This document shows, in pieces, positions 1 through 11,178 of a stretch of 64,000 nt of DNA. Location of the stretch: positions 3,348,001 through 3,412,000 of the forward strand of contig JAKZAN010000004.1 in the NCBI GenBank assembly GCA_023053545.1, given 5' to 3'. Source of the stretch: Lepidurus packardi (lineage: Eukaryota > Arthropoda > Branchiopoda > Notostraca > Triopsidae). The notes under the pieces were generated by a model. That model saw only the letters and a program-made list of their open reading frames with translations, was not told the origin of the DNA and searched no databases. The translations under genes and the position numbers were made by a program. Position 1 is the first letter of the stretch; the number at the start of each line of letters is the position of its first letter.

Positions 1-1179
1 GGACCATTCAAGTTATCCACCCAGCCAGGAATGGGTTCCTGGTAAGCGGCTGTGACGATGGTGGGCCGGACAATCGCGACTGGCAAGGAGCCAGCTTCTT
101 CCAGCAGGAGATGCTCCGCCAAAGCTTTGGTATACGTGTAAGTGTTTGGACGTTTACCCACCAACCTGTGTAAAAGACAAACAAAAAAAATGAGGAAAAA
201 ACTCGATTAGAGTAATCCGACAGATGACTAAAGTCTTCTTGGTTGACACAATACGAGTCAGGTAAAATATGAGAAAATGACCCCACTCCTCTTTGAAGAC
301 GTGATCAAAAAGAAACAGAGAGATGATGAAAAAAAGCGAAGTTATTTTAGGAATCCAAATGAGGTCAAAAAAGATTACTTTTTGGTAAAACTCTTGACGA
401 TATCTTCGTCCATCCAATCCACCATTTCGATGACTTTGTTGGGATCGGCCGGAGGAGGGTAAATCATTTCGTTGACTTCTTTCTTGTCACAATTGGCGTA
501 AGCTGTGGATACATGGACGAGCGCTTCCAAGCGTTCCAACTTGCGACAGACCTCGATTAGACGCATGGTGCCCTTCAAGTTCATTTCGACGGCAGATTTC
601 AACGCTTCGTCAAACTTGACCGTCGCAGCCGAATGGAATACAACTGTCACTTGCTCCGCCAGCATTTTCATGTCCGCATTGGAAATACCCAAGTTTGGTA
701 ATGACATGTCGCCCGGGATTGGGATCAGCTTACGAAACAGCTCTGGGTTCTCTACTCGTAGTGCGTCAAACACCTATATTTGCCCCAAAAATCAAGAAAC
801 ATGAACAAAAATGAAAAAGAAGTACCAAACAATATTCAATCTTAACTAATGATTCGTGAATTTAGCTTGATAACTGAGATAACTTTTTAGTATTTTTTTT
901 TACAGAAATTTTGCTTTTTTTCACAAATAAACCTCGCAAATTTTTAAAAATATATTTTATTACATTTCTGAGATTATATTTTCTTACCTTCGTGTTTACG
1001 AGGTCGTCCATACGGGAACGAACATCGCTACCGCCTTTGGGTCTCATGAGCAAATACAGGTTTTTGATGCCTGGGCAACATCTGAGCAATTTCTCAACTA
1101 AAACTTTGCCCATAAATCCAGTGGATCCGGTGATGAAAACCGAGCGATCTTTATAAAATCCAGGAATATCTGACGCCAT
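1..1179 (-). CDS. Fatty acyl-CoA reductase (5' part; continues past left edge)
   Basis: Reduces fatty acyl-CoA to fatty alcohol with NADPH, for wax, hydrocarbon or pheromone synthesis (family knowledge). Exons on the minus strand: 1179-988, 773-379 and 165-1 (incomplete). Phases fit: 64 codons, then a split codon AA|G. Residues 17-24 read TGSTGFMG, the Rossmann NAD(P)H motif, preceded by the typical [14 protein letters not shown] start. Exon 2 carries the [12 protein letters not shown] region. Exon 3 holds the catalytic YxxxK as YTYTK (about residues 205-209), in [12 protein letters not shown], then VAIVRPTIV. About 250 residues are present; full-length members have about 500, so the rest of the reductase domain and the C-terminal FAR_C domain lie off the window. 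The ATG at 1179 has a good context (aaagATGGC). An in-frame extension upstream is lysine-rich and looks like 5' UTR, with a possible acceptor near 1310. Which FAR paralogue this is cannot be told. Confidence 0.95.
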
Positions 1180-4100
1180 CTTTGCAGTGTTTTGTGTCTT
1201 TTTCTTCTTCTTTATTTTCCTCCTTTTGCAGCAATTGAGCAATTTCCAAACTCCTTCTTCGATTATATTCGCACAATAGTCTTCAAAATATTTCGTCTTC
1301 ACAACCTGGAGAAGAAAATTCCAAAATTATTTCATGAAAATCCAAATCTGCACAAATGCATAACTTCCACGTTTTTTTTTAACGATTTTAGAACCGGTAT
1401 CTTTTGACTTGAATCTTTTGGAAGCTTTAAATGAAGTGCCCTACTGACCCCGAATGGGATTATTCGAGCGGCAGTAGTACAAGACCCGAGCTCTTGAGAG
1501 AGAAACTTCACTGCGTCGCATCCTTAATACAATATCTGCCTAGAAACGGGGGAAAAGACCCTAAGGTCATGCCGAGACCTACTCACCGTGGCACCACAGT
1601 AGACTAACAGGCCTAATTACCATTCAAAGTCCGGAAAAAGTGGTCGAACCAGTAACCGAACCCGGAGACGATCAACCTTTTCGTCTCTTTAGTTTTTAGT
1701 CTCAAATTCCTCGTAATTTTATAAATAGCATAAGAAAGTACCTTAAACTTTCTCCACAATGTGAACTTTCTCCTAAACACGGACTTCAAGCGGAACGTTT
1801 TTGGACTAATCGAATTCTTGATTAAAAATCCTGTTTGTTTTTACCTCACGGATCGAATTCCAGCGAATAGTTAGGCGAATTTCACCCCTAATCCAGAACT
1901 ACTGTAGATGATCAAAACAATAAGTTCATCTTGACCACCAGGTGGAAATAGCGTCTTTTAGCACTAGCACAGCCCACACTGATAAAAAAATCGCAGTCAA
2001 ACAAACTTTCTTGAACAATTTTCCAGAGTCGACAACAATGTACAAATTGTAGAGCCCCACGCACTCACCAAGTCACTCCTGGTAACTGACTGGTCAGTGA
2101 AGGCTGCAGCGCCCTTTTTAGGAGACGTGAAATCCGTTAGACTCCTCCTACCCGCACTATTAGCCCTGCCTCAAGCCCCTTTACCTGCGTTTAGGCTTGC
2201 CCGTTCGCGTTCAGTCTACACTACAACTTCCTCACTACGTTCAAGTCGACTTCGGTATAAGCATATATAAAGGATATCCAAGTAGGTAACGGGACTGACG
2301 AGAGTCGCTCACGTGGAACTTGAAAAAGAGAAAGAGAGAGACCCTACCAATGTGTATAAAACGAAGCAGAAGTACCGAACGAGACCCAAGTAACGGGGGA
2401 CAAGACGTACTAGTTTTTCTTCTCGGATCATATTAGGAGCCACAACTGCGTGGCAAAACCCCACACATATGGATAGGAAAAAAGAAACCAAACTGAAAAA
2501 GACACCCGATTCTTAGTTAAGACGTATTACGGAGGAGAAAAATGCCGTCTTGGGTGACTAAACTATCACAATAAAAGATGAAAAAAAGTTTATATCTTTC
2601 TTTATAACAAAGTGTGAAACAAAAGGGAACAGCAGTTGGCCTGGACGCTTTGCCATACGGAAAGAAATGAAAACAGCCTTATAAGCCTGATCTGGCAGTT
2701 CGTCACCCATACACAGAGAACGGTACTGGGAAGTCTAATTGCGTTTCGCTGAAACATGGATGCTTTCTTAGCATGGGAATAATTAAAATTTGTACCTGAT
2801 TTAGTGAATGCAAGCGGAAAGAAAAAACGGAGATGCCGTAGCTGGGCAAAAGGTAATTTGTCCCAAAGAAGAAGGACACATTGCGTGGGTTTAAATATTC
2901 TTTGGAGAATACCAAATTGGCAATGCTCCAGGCTCAAGGCCGGATAGTGCAATGCAATCACAGACGCATATACAGATTCCCGCCTTGGAAGATATACAGT
3001 TGCGCCGTAAAAAAAACAATTTGGGATCCTTTTGTTTAATGCATATGTGTTGCTCTGTTTGCAAATTTCGGCAAACCTTGTACATTCCTTCATTTACTAC
3101 ATAAATCACCGTAAACGTTGCAAAAGTAACATGGATTCGCAAATAAGATTCTAGCATAGAAATTTTTCCAACAGAATGCTGGCAGCGCATTTTTTAAGGA
3201 TGCGTAAGTTAGTATGTCCCTAACGGCGTCAAAATCTGATGAATGTTTTTAGATTTCTAAACATTCCCAAATATGTTTTAAAACTTATAAATGGTGTAGC
3301 CAGGACAAGCCAGGTTCATGAAGACTCTTGTAAATTACAAAGGATATTACGCAATATATTCGATTTTCACAAATGACAACTTTGCAGGAATTTTTGCAAA
3401 AATAAAGACAAAAGGAGTTATCTATTTGAACTCTGACAACTTACGTTTGCATTCCGATATTGTGTTCATATATTTAGTGGCCATTTTTTAATTGATTAAC
3501 TCCTCTAAAATCCAATATTTGGAAAAACTCCTATATTTGAATGTGACAAATGGCAACTTTCACCACAAGGTGAGCAAGTTATACAACGTTAAGTACAGTA
3601 CAATCTACTATGCAATTAGAAATGTACGAAAGGTCTCTCAAAAACTCATTATGGACTTAACCGCGATTTGTAAGCAATTCAAGATTTGGGCCTGTAAGAA
3701 TGGTTCTGAGTGAATCCTGTATCTTCTATTATGCCGGCTAAAATAAACACGGACGTTTTCGTTCAGGTCATGCGGGAACTCGTAGCGTTAGTGCAGCCTG
3801 CCTTGCCAATGGCACAGCAAAGCAATAATTAATGCTGATTTGTAATCGGGCGAACGTAAACTCCTAACCGGGTCTCCTGGTAACTTACACTTGATGCTTA
3901 AACTCTACGACTACGCACTACAGACAAAAAAGTGTATTACATGCTATGCAAGAATTTCCCAGTAGAATCTCCGAAATCCAGATCCCTTTGAAACCGGTTG
4001 TTTAATCTAGGAATCTTTCAATTCCTTTCACCCCTTAAGAACACGAAAGAATTATCAGAATATTAATCACTATCCCTTCTTTTAAGAAGCAATGCAATGA

Positions 4101-4762
4101 GAACTCAGCTTTAACTTTTCCCGAAATCCTGGTTAAAACGTGTTAGATCCTGGTTTCTTCCCCACTTGGAATACCAAAGAAGTGAAAGTAAACGTTGGTC
4201 AATGGGTAAAGGTCGTCCGCCGAAATAAAAAGTAGAATGGACCTGCTATCTTCTATGAAACCCCTCACGCTATAAGAGACCTCGACTATCCTTTAAACAG
4301 CCCAAATTATGCAAATCCTCTCCTTTTTTTTTGTCGATGACCTACAAGCTTCGTCTACCGTCCTGAAAATTTAGTTCAAATTCAACCAAGCCTACGCATT
4401 CCAAAATTTCGCTTCAGTCGCAACTTTCTCCAACGCATTCCAGACAACAGGTGCGTCACAACTTTTCGTCTTCTTTTCTTGGTTTACTTTTATTTTACTT
4501 TTTTTCTCAGGGAAGGAGTTTTAACCACCAAAAGATACACAGACCATCCGAAATTCTTCCGTGACCTAGTTTTCAATTCGCCAAAAACGAGTTTGGCGGT
4601 TCCCTTTCTCATTACTTACGACAAAACGCAACAGCGTGTATCAATGCAAAAAGGAAAAATTCAAAATCAGATAACGAAAAGTGCACGCAGTAACTGAAAC
4701 AAGAAAAAGTCACAAAGCAGACATGACGTCACGTCTGCCATGCACCTTTAAACGATTCTAGG

Positions 4763-4820
4763 ATCATTTGGAAGATCCACTCGGAATAAAGGAGCATTTG
4801 AAAGATCCACTCGGAATATA
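4763..4820. repeat. Tandem duplication, two units of about 30 bp
   Basis: Two adjacent units share the core GATCCACTCGGAATA, each preceded by CATTTG(G/A)A. They differ at only a few positions, so the duplication is fairly recent. No function is apparent. Confidence 0.75.
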
Positions 4821-5948
4821 TTACTTGAAGGCGAAAAGTAAAGGGTGCAATGAAAAGAAAAGTTGAATTGGGACGATTCAGCAGCGAAAGTCAATTTTCC
4901 CGCCCTTGGATCGTGCCATTTTCTTGTTTCTTTTCCCTCCTATAGCTCGAAAAGGAAGAGGAATGAAATAAAAAAAAGACCTCAATTTCATTCTCCTAGA
5001 CCGGACGAACTTTCCCGGCAGTGTCAATAAGGTATATCCAACGTCTAACCTAAATTTTCCCTTTTGGGTTTGTGGTTATCTGTCGGGTTCTTATGCTAAT
5101 CGACCGAGCTGTTGCCTGTGAATCGTGTATATGTGTGTGACCTAGAAACAACACACAACCTTATAGTGGCGTGATGTTGGGTAGGCAAACTCTTTTAGAA
5201 GCCTTATAACGCCCCATCCCGTCACCCAGCCATTGGCTTTTCATGGATTACGGCAATATTTGAGGAAAACGGAAAAGAAAACCCAATTTCAACCTCTTGC
5301 GGTTGTCTTTTAGCAAGAAAGAAACCGTACAAGTCTAACAGACCAACTTCCCTTCAATGCATGATTGGGAAGGGAGTACGCAACTACTCCAGAATGGGAT
5401 AAAATTAAATTTTCTTTTCCCAGGATGTTGAATTACAAACATTTTAATTCGTCATGGGAGCGACAGACCTTTTCTTCCTTGCTGTTTTTCTTCCGAAGGT
5501 AAACTGTTGAAGGCTACCTGGCAAATCCCAAGACGACCACAAACACGGCTTGAACGACTGTACAGAAGATCTTGCAATGACTCGGCTTGATCAGGTTGAA
5601 GGTTATTCGCCAGAGGATGGTTGCAGAATGTGTTTTGAAGGCGAATTGCAGGTGGGCTAGGTGTCAAGGACGAATAACATCATGAGATAAAAAGGAAGAC
5701 AAGTGATGCTTTCGGAACTCGAGCCGGGATGAATGGTAACAATGCTAACAAAAAAGACGATCAAAAAAGCACCATTCCATTCCAAAATCAGGAGTATAAG
5801 GTCATTGGCCGGTCACGTGGCTTGTGTTGCCTATAACTATACTTTGTGTCTGGGAGAACTTTTTGAAAAGCCTCTTTTGAGTAAGATTGGGATCCCCTTT
5901 GGCTGTCTTTGAGCAACTTGCACACATTTCGTTTAAAAAAAACGAAGC

Positions 5949-5996
5949 AAGATTTGAACTTGGGTACGCAACCTGCGCTATCACTAGGCGGAAAAC
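5949..5996 (-). pseudogene. tRNA-like 3' half (possible tRNA pseudogene or SINE relic)
   Basis: On the minus strand the sequence reads like the 3' half of a tRNA. There is an anticodon-arm-like segment with a short CGC/GCG stem, a variable region, and a T-arm with loop TTCAAAT closed by a four-pair CAAG/CTTG stem. I see no D arm or 5' acceptor strand upstream, so it is not a functional tRNA gene. It could be a tRNA-derived SINE remnant or a chance match. Confidence 0.25.
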
Positions 5997-6649
5997 AGGG
6001 CTTATTTTTGTAAAAAAGGATAAAGACCCTTTCTTATTTTCAATTGAGTGCGTTGCCTGGCAAAAGTGCTGCCCTAGGGACGTCTTGCCAACGTTAATTC
6101 GTTTAAATTTGCTACTTCAGGCTAATCCGGCTTGTAATAACATGGTTTCAGGTTGACCAGGAAGGACAACTTGACTTTGAGGAAGAAATGGCAGAAGTTA
6201 TTAAGAACAGAACGCTTAAAGCACTAAAAAGAGTTCAACACTTTTAGTTTTACTCACCATTTAAGCTTACATTGCGACTTTTTAAATAGAAGCTATATTT
6301 AACCCGGTTTTGGCTGTACCATTTCAAACTTGCCACGCACAAAAAAGTGTGAATTCGAACAAAATAAGGTTTACCTTTTCGTTAGATCTGGATACTTGAG
6401 CAGATGGATAATACAAAATACGAGATTCATACACTATGGGTCAATCCTGGCAAGTCACTAGACAAAAACATTGGGATTACCGACTCGGAAACTTCATGTC
6501 CTCCATCGACCCTGATCATTGACACGGTACTTTGGTTCGCCGCTGGCGGGGCGGCGAATGCTTTAAACCGCGAATAAGCTTTCCAAGCAATTAATTGCCA
6601 AAGGTACTACTAGATGGTGACGGCTATTTAAGAAAAATATTTGAAAAAA

Positions 6650-6835
6650 TGTAAACGATGATTTAAGATTTTCATGATTTGTATGATTTTGTAAGATTTA
6701 AATAAAAATTGTATGATTTGTGTATTAATTGTATGATTTTAGTATGAATTGTATGATTTGTGTAAAAAACGTAAACGATGATTTAAGATTTTTATTATTT
6801 GTTTGACTTAAGATTTGCATGATTTAAGAATTCTA
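6650..6835. repeat. AT-rich degenerate tandem repeat with TGATTT motif
   Basis: The motif TGTATGATTT recurs many times. A longer block, GTAAACGATGATTTAAGATT, occurs twice about 119 bp apart (near 6651 and 6770), so the array is itself a duplicated higher-order unit. Confidence 0.75.
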
Positions 6836-7456
6836 GACAGATCTACACAAATATAAATATAGTAGCCTTTTGCCATTAGCCAGAAAAATCTCAACTTCTG
6901 ATGTCGGAAACCATTCCATTTCGACATACAAGATGGCGAAGGTGTCTAGAAGGAACTTAATATTAATTTTGACTCTCTAGTCAATGGAACAAGTTTTTCT
7001 TAAAAGTTATTTAAGCTATGGAATTTATCATAAATAAAATGAGATAAATTATACGGTTCTTTTCAGCAAAGCTATAGATAAATAGCGATGAATAGGAAAT
7101 TAAAATCCCCCCGATAATTGGCGGCATAAAGCGAAACCGCTTTGATGGGAGTGGCCAAATTTTACAGATAACAACAAACCTATTTTTGCCGTTGACTTTT
7201 TTTAATACAGATTTTCTATACTTCCAGTAGCTGAAACTTAGAATTTTCACGTTTTTACCTAATTTTCGAACTCTCAAAAAAGTGTTCAGACCATGGGACA
7301 GTAAGTTGGTTACGATTTTTATTTTACTTTTAGTATTCATTTATCTTTGTCAAATTTGGAATTCTCACTGTTTCGAAGAACAGAGGATTTTTTATAACTT
7401 TAATGCTAAGAAAAATTGGTTTTCACTATTATATTTTTCTAGGTTGGAGTAAATCG

Positions 7457-10291
7457 ATGGAATTACTAGGAGAAGACGCATTCCCTATTCCACCTTCGTC
7501 CCCCTTGCCTCGTTCTTTGCTCTACCAACTAATTTGTGGCTCGTCATCAGAAGAAGCAGTCCATGAATCTGTTTCTAATTTGCATTTCCTGCCAACTTAT
7601 TCATGGGACACAAACAGTAATCGGTCTCTAACCACGTTTACCTCTGCCCAACCAGTACAAATTATCGCCATAGAAGAAGCCTTCTGGATCCACCTAGAAG
7701 TCGTCATTTTAGCCATTTACACCCTTATCGCTCTTATCCTTTTACTTCTTCTGGTAAAATCATAACTTTTTTGTAAAATTTTCCTCCGTGAAAGATTTAA
7801 AAATCTTACTTATTACGCTTACTATATACTGATTTATAAACGAACTGATTTATATTTTCAGGTCTTATATTTCAAGCACCAGACCCATAGCAAGGGCCGC
7901 AAATACGAACCAGTGGGCTTGTCAGAGCAATGGGTATACCACCCTTTGGTAAACCCGCCTTTGACATCCGCCTTCAATGCCGTCCAGCCTGTACCGGCCA
8001 AACTGCACTTTCTAACAGCAAAATCAACAACAATTCGTACATCTCCGGCTCCTGCCTCATTATTTTTTAACACAGTACCTCCTCCAAACCTGCCCCTTTT
8101 ACTCGTCCCTGAACCTGACCAGCAATTTATCTCAGTCACACTGCTGTCCCAGCAGAATGAATGTATCCTTCCCATGGAGGACTGGGAACGCCAAGAAGAA
8201 ACACTCCACCTGCGAGAGACAGATTTAACCGGGTCCTTACCTTTAGTTTCCGCCTTCCAACACTTGACGCTAAACAATCATTACGATGAAGCCCATAGTA
8301 GTCCCATTCCTTTGCCTTCCAGTGAATGCAACAGCGCCACTGCATCTCCCTCCCGCAGTATTGTCCGATGTCGCAAGTTGCAAGAACGAAGAGGATCAAG
8401 CCATTCCCTTACTATCGCCCTCAAGCCCTTGGAAGATCAAGTTGTGGTTCCTTTAGCCATACCTCGTGACAAGTAATTCGTAAAAAAGAAATGCTCTTAT
8501 TTCTTAACCTCTATACCAATCTATACTAATTTTCTACAAATGCTTTTGAACAGTCCTACTGACCAGTTTTTAAGAACAGCAAGCCGTGTACTGACAAGGG
8601 AACAATTACGACACTGTACCCAAGACGTACGAGCACTACATGCAGAATTTTGGTCTATTCCACCGAATTTGCAAGAAGTGGCGGAAGTGGAAGGGAGTGG
8701 CTTAAAAAACCGGTACCGTTGCGTCATTCCCAATGCTCACAGCCGCGTTCGGTTGCCTAGTGGGTCCCCTCTGGGCGCTTACATCAATGCAAATTATATT
8801 AAGGTATTCATACAACTTTTGATTTATTTCTCTTCTTTATTCAGTCTGGTTATTGATTTTATGGATTTTTTTTCCAAGTGTGTACCTATGCAAGAGTGCC
8901 CACGTCCGGCATTTATCGCCACGCAAGGCCCTTTGCCGCATACAGTAGAGGATTTCTGGCTCATGGTCTTTAACGAGCGCTCGCCGGTGATTATCATGAT
9001 TACGAAGTGTGTAGAAGGTGGAAGGACCAAGTGCGAAACGTATTTGCCAGACCAAGAATGTGAAGAAGTAGTCTACGGCTCAGTTAGTGTCCTTGTGGTG
9101 GAAATACAAATCTGTTCAGGGTACCAGCTCAGGAAATTACGACTTCAGGTGAATATACATTTGCTTCCTTTTAACACGAAATAAAAAACCACTTAACACG
9201 CAAAAATTTCGCGTCTTGGAGGAACGACAAGATACTTTTGTTGCAACAAAATATTTTTGGACGACAAAATACTTTGGTCTTCTTACCAACCGTCTCCCTC
9301 TGCCAATGGGAAGGTTTGCACAGCCTTAGCAACATCTCTGTCTTCCGTTCAAATTTGTGTCTTTCTCGCCCCAACAGTCCGCGGGCACTCAAAACGTTTC
9401 ATTTTTATTGACAGTCTGTTAAGATGCTTCAAAATGTATTATTTGTGCTTTAAAACGGATAGACTGTCAATGTACGAGTATAAACTTGAATATTAACTCT
9501 GTTATCACGACAGTTTTTTTTTTATTAACTAGGTTTTTTGCATATATCTATTAGCACGAATTACTTTTAACACGGAAAAATATTCCGGTCCCTTCGATTT
9601 CGTGTTGAGCAGTTTTCACTATAATACTATTTGTAATTTTATTTGGATTGTTGGAAAAAATATTGTAGAATTCATTTTGTCCTTGTTTATAATTTATTCT
9701 TTAGGCCATACTCATATAATAAGTTACTGTTGTATTATTCTACTGTATTTGTATTATTATTGTATTGTTATGTTTGTATTATTAAGTTACATTATTGCTT
9801 GATGAATTAATGGTGAATAATTTTTATTTCTTTTAGTGCCAGGATGTACAGCATCAAGTCTTGCATTATTGGTATATGGATTGGCCAGATCACAAAACAC
9901 CAGATAATCCTCAAACATTAGTGGATTTAGCTGTTCATATAGACGAACTAAGATTAGAAAGACAAGCTCAGGAGGCGGGACCGCTGGTGGTCCATTGTTC
10001 AGCTGGTCTGGGACGCACGGGCTGTTTTATTGCTCTCTGCCTGGGCATCCAACAACTGCTCAAAACTGGCACTGTGGACATACTAGCCATCGTTTGTTCT
10101 CTTCGCAATGACAGGTAATTCAATTTATGGATTTTAAATTCCTTTATCTGTAATGATTCCTTTAACCTGTAATTTATAGAGGGGGAATGGTACAAACGGC
10201 TGAACAATACGAATTTGTCCATCGAGGCTTGTGTCTCTTTGAGAGTAGCTTGGGCGCCAAAGATGGAGAGCCAGACCACAGCCCTTCTTAG
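7457..10291 (+). CDS. PTPRR: Receptor-type protein tyrosine phosphatase, PTPRR/KIM-PTP family
   Basis: A membrane tyrosine phosphatase of the family that binds and inactivates MAP kinases (family knowledge). Exons: 7457-7753, 7862-8472, 8554-8803, 8879-9148, 9837-10114, 10180-10291; 605 residues, all joints in frame. There is a short ectodomain with one NRS glycosylation sequon, then a membrane segment at about residues 77-99. A kinase-interaction motif at about 271-286 (LQERRGSSHSLTIAL) includes the RRGS serine that PKA phosphorylates in the family. The phosphatase domain follows: KNRY, WPD loop (WPDHKTP), signature HCSAGLGRTG with the catalytic cysteine, and Q-loop QTAEQYEF. All key residues are present, so it should be active. 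The N-terminus is uncertain: an acceptor-like AG precedes 7443, and another in-frame ATG at 7403 gives a weakly hydrophobic leader; upstream exons may exist. Human PTPRR has about 657 residues. Confidence 0.92.
9182..9621 (-). mobile_element. Pogo-like miniature DNA transposon, copy 1 (in PTPRR intron 4)
   Basis: This element has the same internal sequence as the copies at 11713 and 16889, in the opposite orientation. The right end is a degraded version of the family's terminal inverted repeat (CAGTGGAAACCGCTTAACAC) followed by TA. The left end is worn down to a ACCACTTAACACG remnant, so the left boundary is approximate. It fills most of the only long intron (688 bp) of the phosphatase gene, whose other introns are 65-108 bp. 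Confidence 0.8.
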
Positions 10292-11178
10292 TTTTAATCG
10301 TTTTTGTGTTTATTTTACTTCCAAGTTCTCGCTTTTTGGGGGTAAATTGCGGGGATAAACAAAAAAAAAACGAAGAATTGTAAACATAAGTCCTCTTTAC
10401 CTTGTGCGTTCATTCAAGGCTCAGTCCGCGTACCTGGAAGTACCACAGTTTAATTACCAATATTTTAAAAAGTATGGCTGATTTGTTGTCCCTTTTTATG
10501 TTCCGTGTTCTTCTAGCTCTCTTATTTCTGGTTTCTGAAGACGACAGCGTCAACAGCCGGAGACAATAATGCATTTGTTCTTGTTGGCTGATCCAAGTAG
10601 TGTGCAAATCTGACGTGAAGAGTAAAAGCAAAAGGCGTTTTTCACGCCATTAGGTATCTGTATCATATGCCCCAAACCATTATTTTATACTGTATTTTCA
10701 GTTTAAAGTGAGGTTAAGAAATGAAAAAGGCGAGTGCCATGCGAGGAATCTTCCAAACACCTTTTAAAAATTGTATTAAAAAAAGACTGAAAAAGGGCCA
10801 ACTTTTACTGGTTTATCCTTGATCTCTGTTCCTGCTTTTCTTTTAGCCCAATTATTATCCTTTTTTGCGCTTTTCTCTTCTCGCTCCTAACCCAGAGCAA
10901 AGAAAATAAGTATTTTTTGTGTTTGCGCAAAAGCAAAATACTTGGCCATGACGTCCTTGTACAACCATGTATGCAATACAGTGCTCTATAAGATCAGCAA
11001 CAATGGCTTGGATTGCCTTACATCACTCACTGTATTCATTGCTACGGGAACCTTGTATGTGTAAAAAAGGAAGTGAATATAATGAAATAAAAGAAGAAAT
11101 GGACGGTGTTTACTACGTCGCATGCAGACCACAACAAAGAGAGAGAACCAACCAGGTTTTTTCCTCTCTTCCTTGGGG
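10292..11178. other. Convergent intergenic region, PTPRR and ropporin 3' ends
   Basis: Both 3' UTRs must lie here. A plus-strand AATAAA near 11086 is the only canonical polyadenylation signal I noticed for the phosphatase, and would imply a UTR of about 800 bp. I saw no minus-strand AATAAA for ropporin. No other gene is evident. Confidence 0.4.

Larger units (their letters stand above)
1311..7402. other. Intergenic region without recognisable gene
   Basis: This stretch lies between the divergent reductase and phosphatase genes. Open frames in it are short and resemble no family I recognise. It probably holds the reductase promoter and any upstream exons of the phosphatase, but I could not place them. 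It contains a 30-bp tandem duplication near 4763, a tRNA-like half near 5949 and an AT-rich tandem repeat at 6650-6835, listed separately. Confidence 0.5.

Noticed and set aside
2262-2275. TATATAAAGG as a possible TATA box
   Set aside because: No gene start follows on either strand within a plausible distance; in AT-rich DNA such matches are common.
1440-2600. Stretch with unusual-looking base order, considered as a foreign or rearranged segment
   Set aside because: I found no open frame, terminal repeat or composition break that I could define, so nothing supports a claim.
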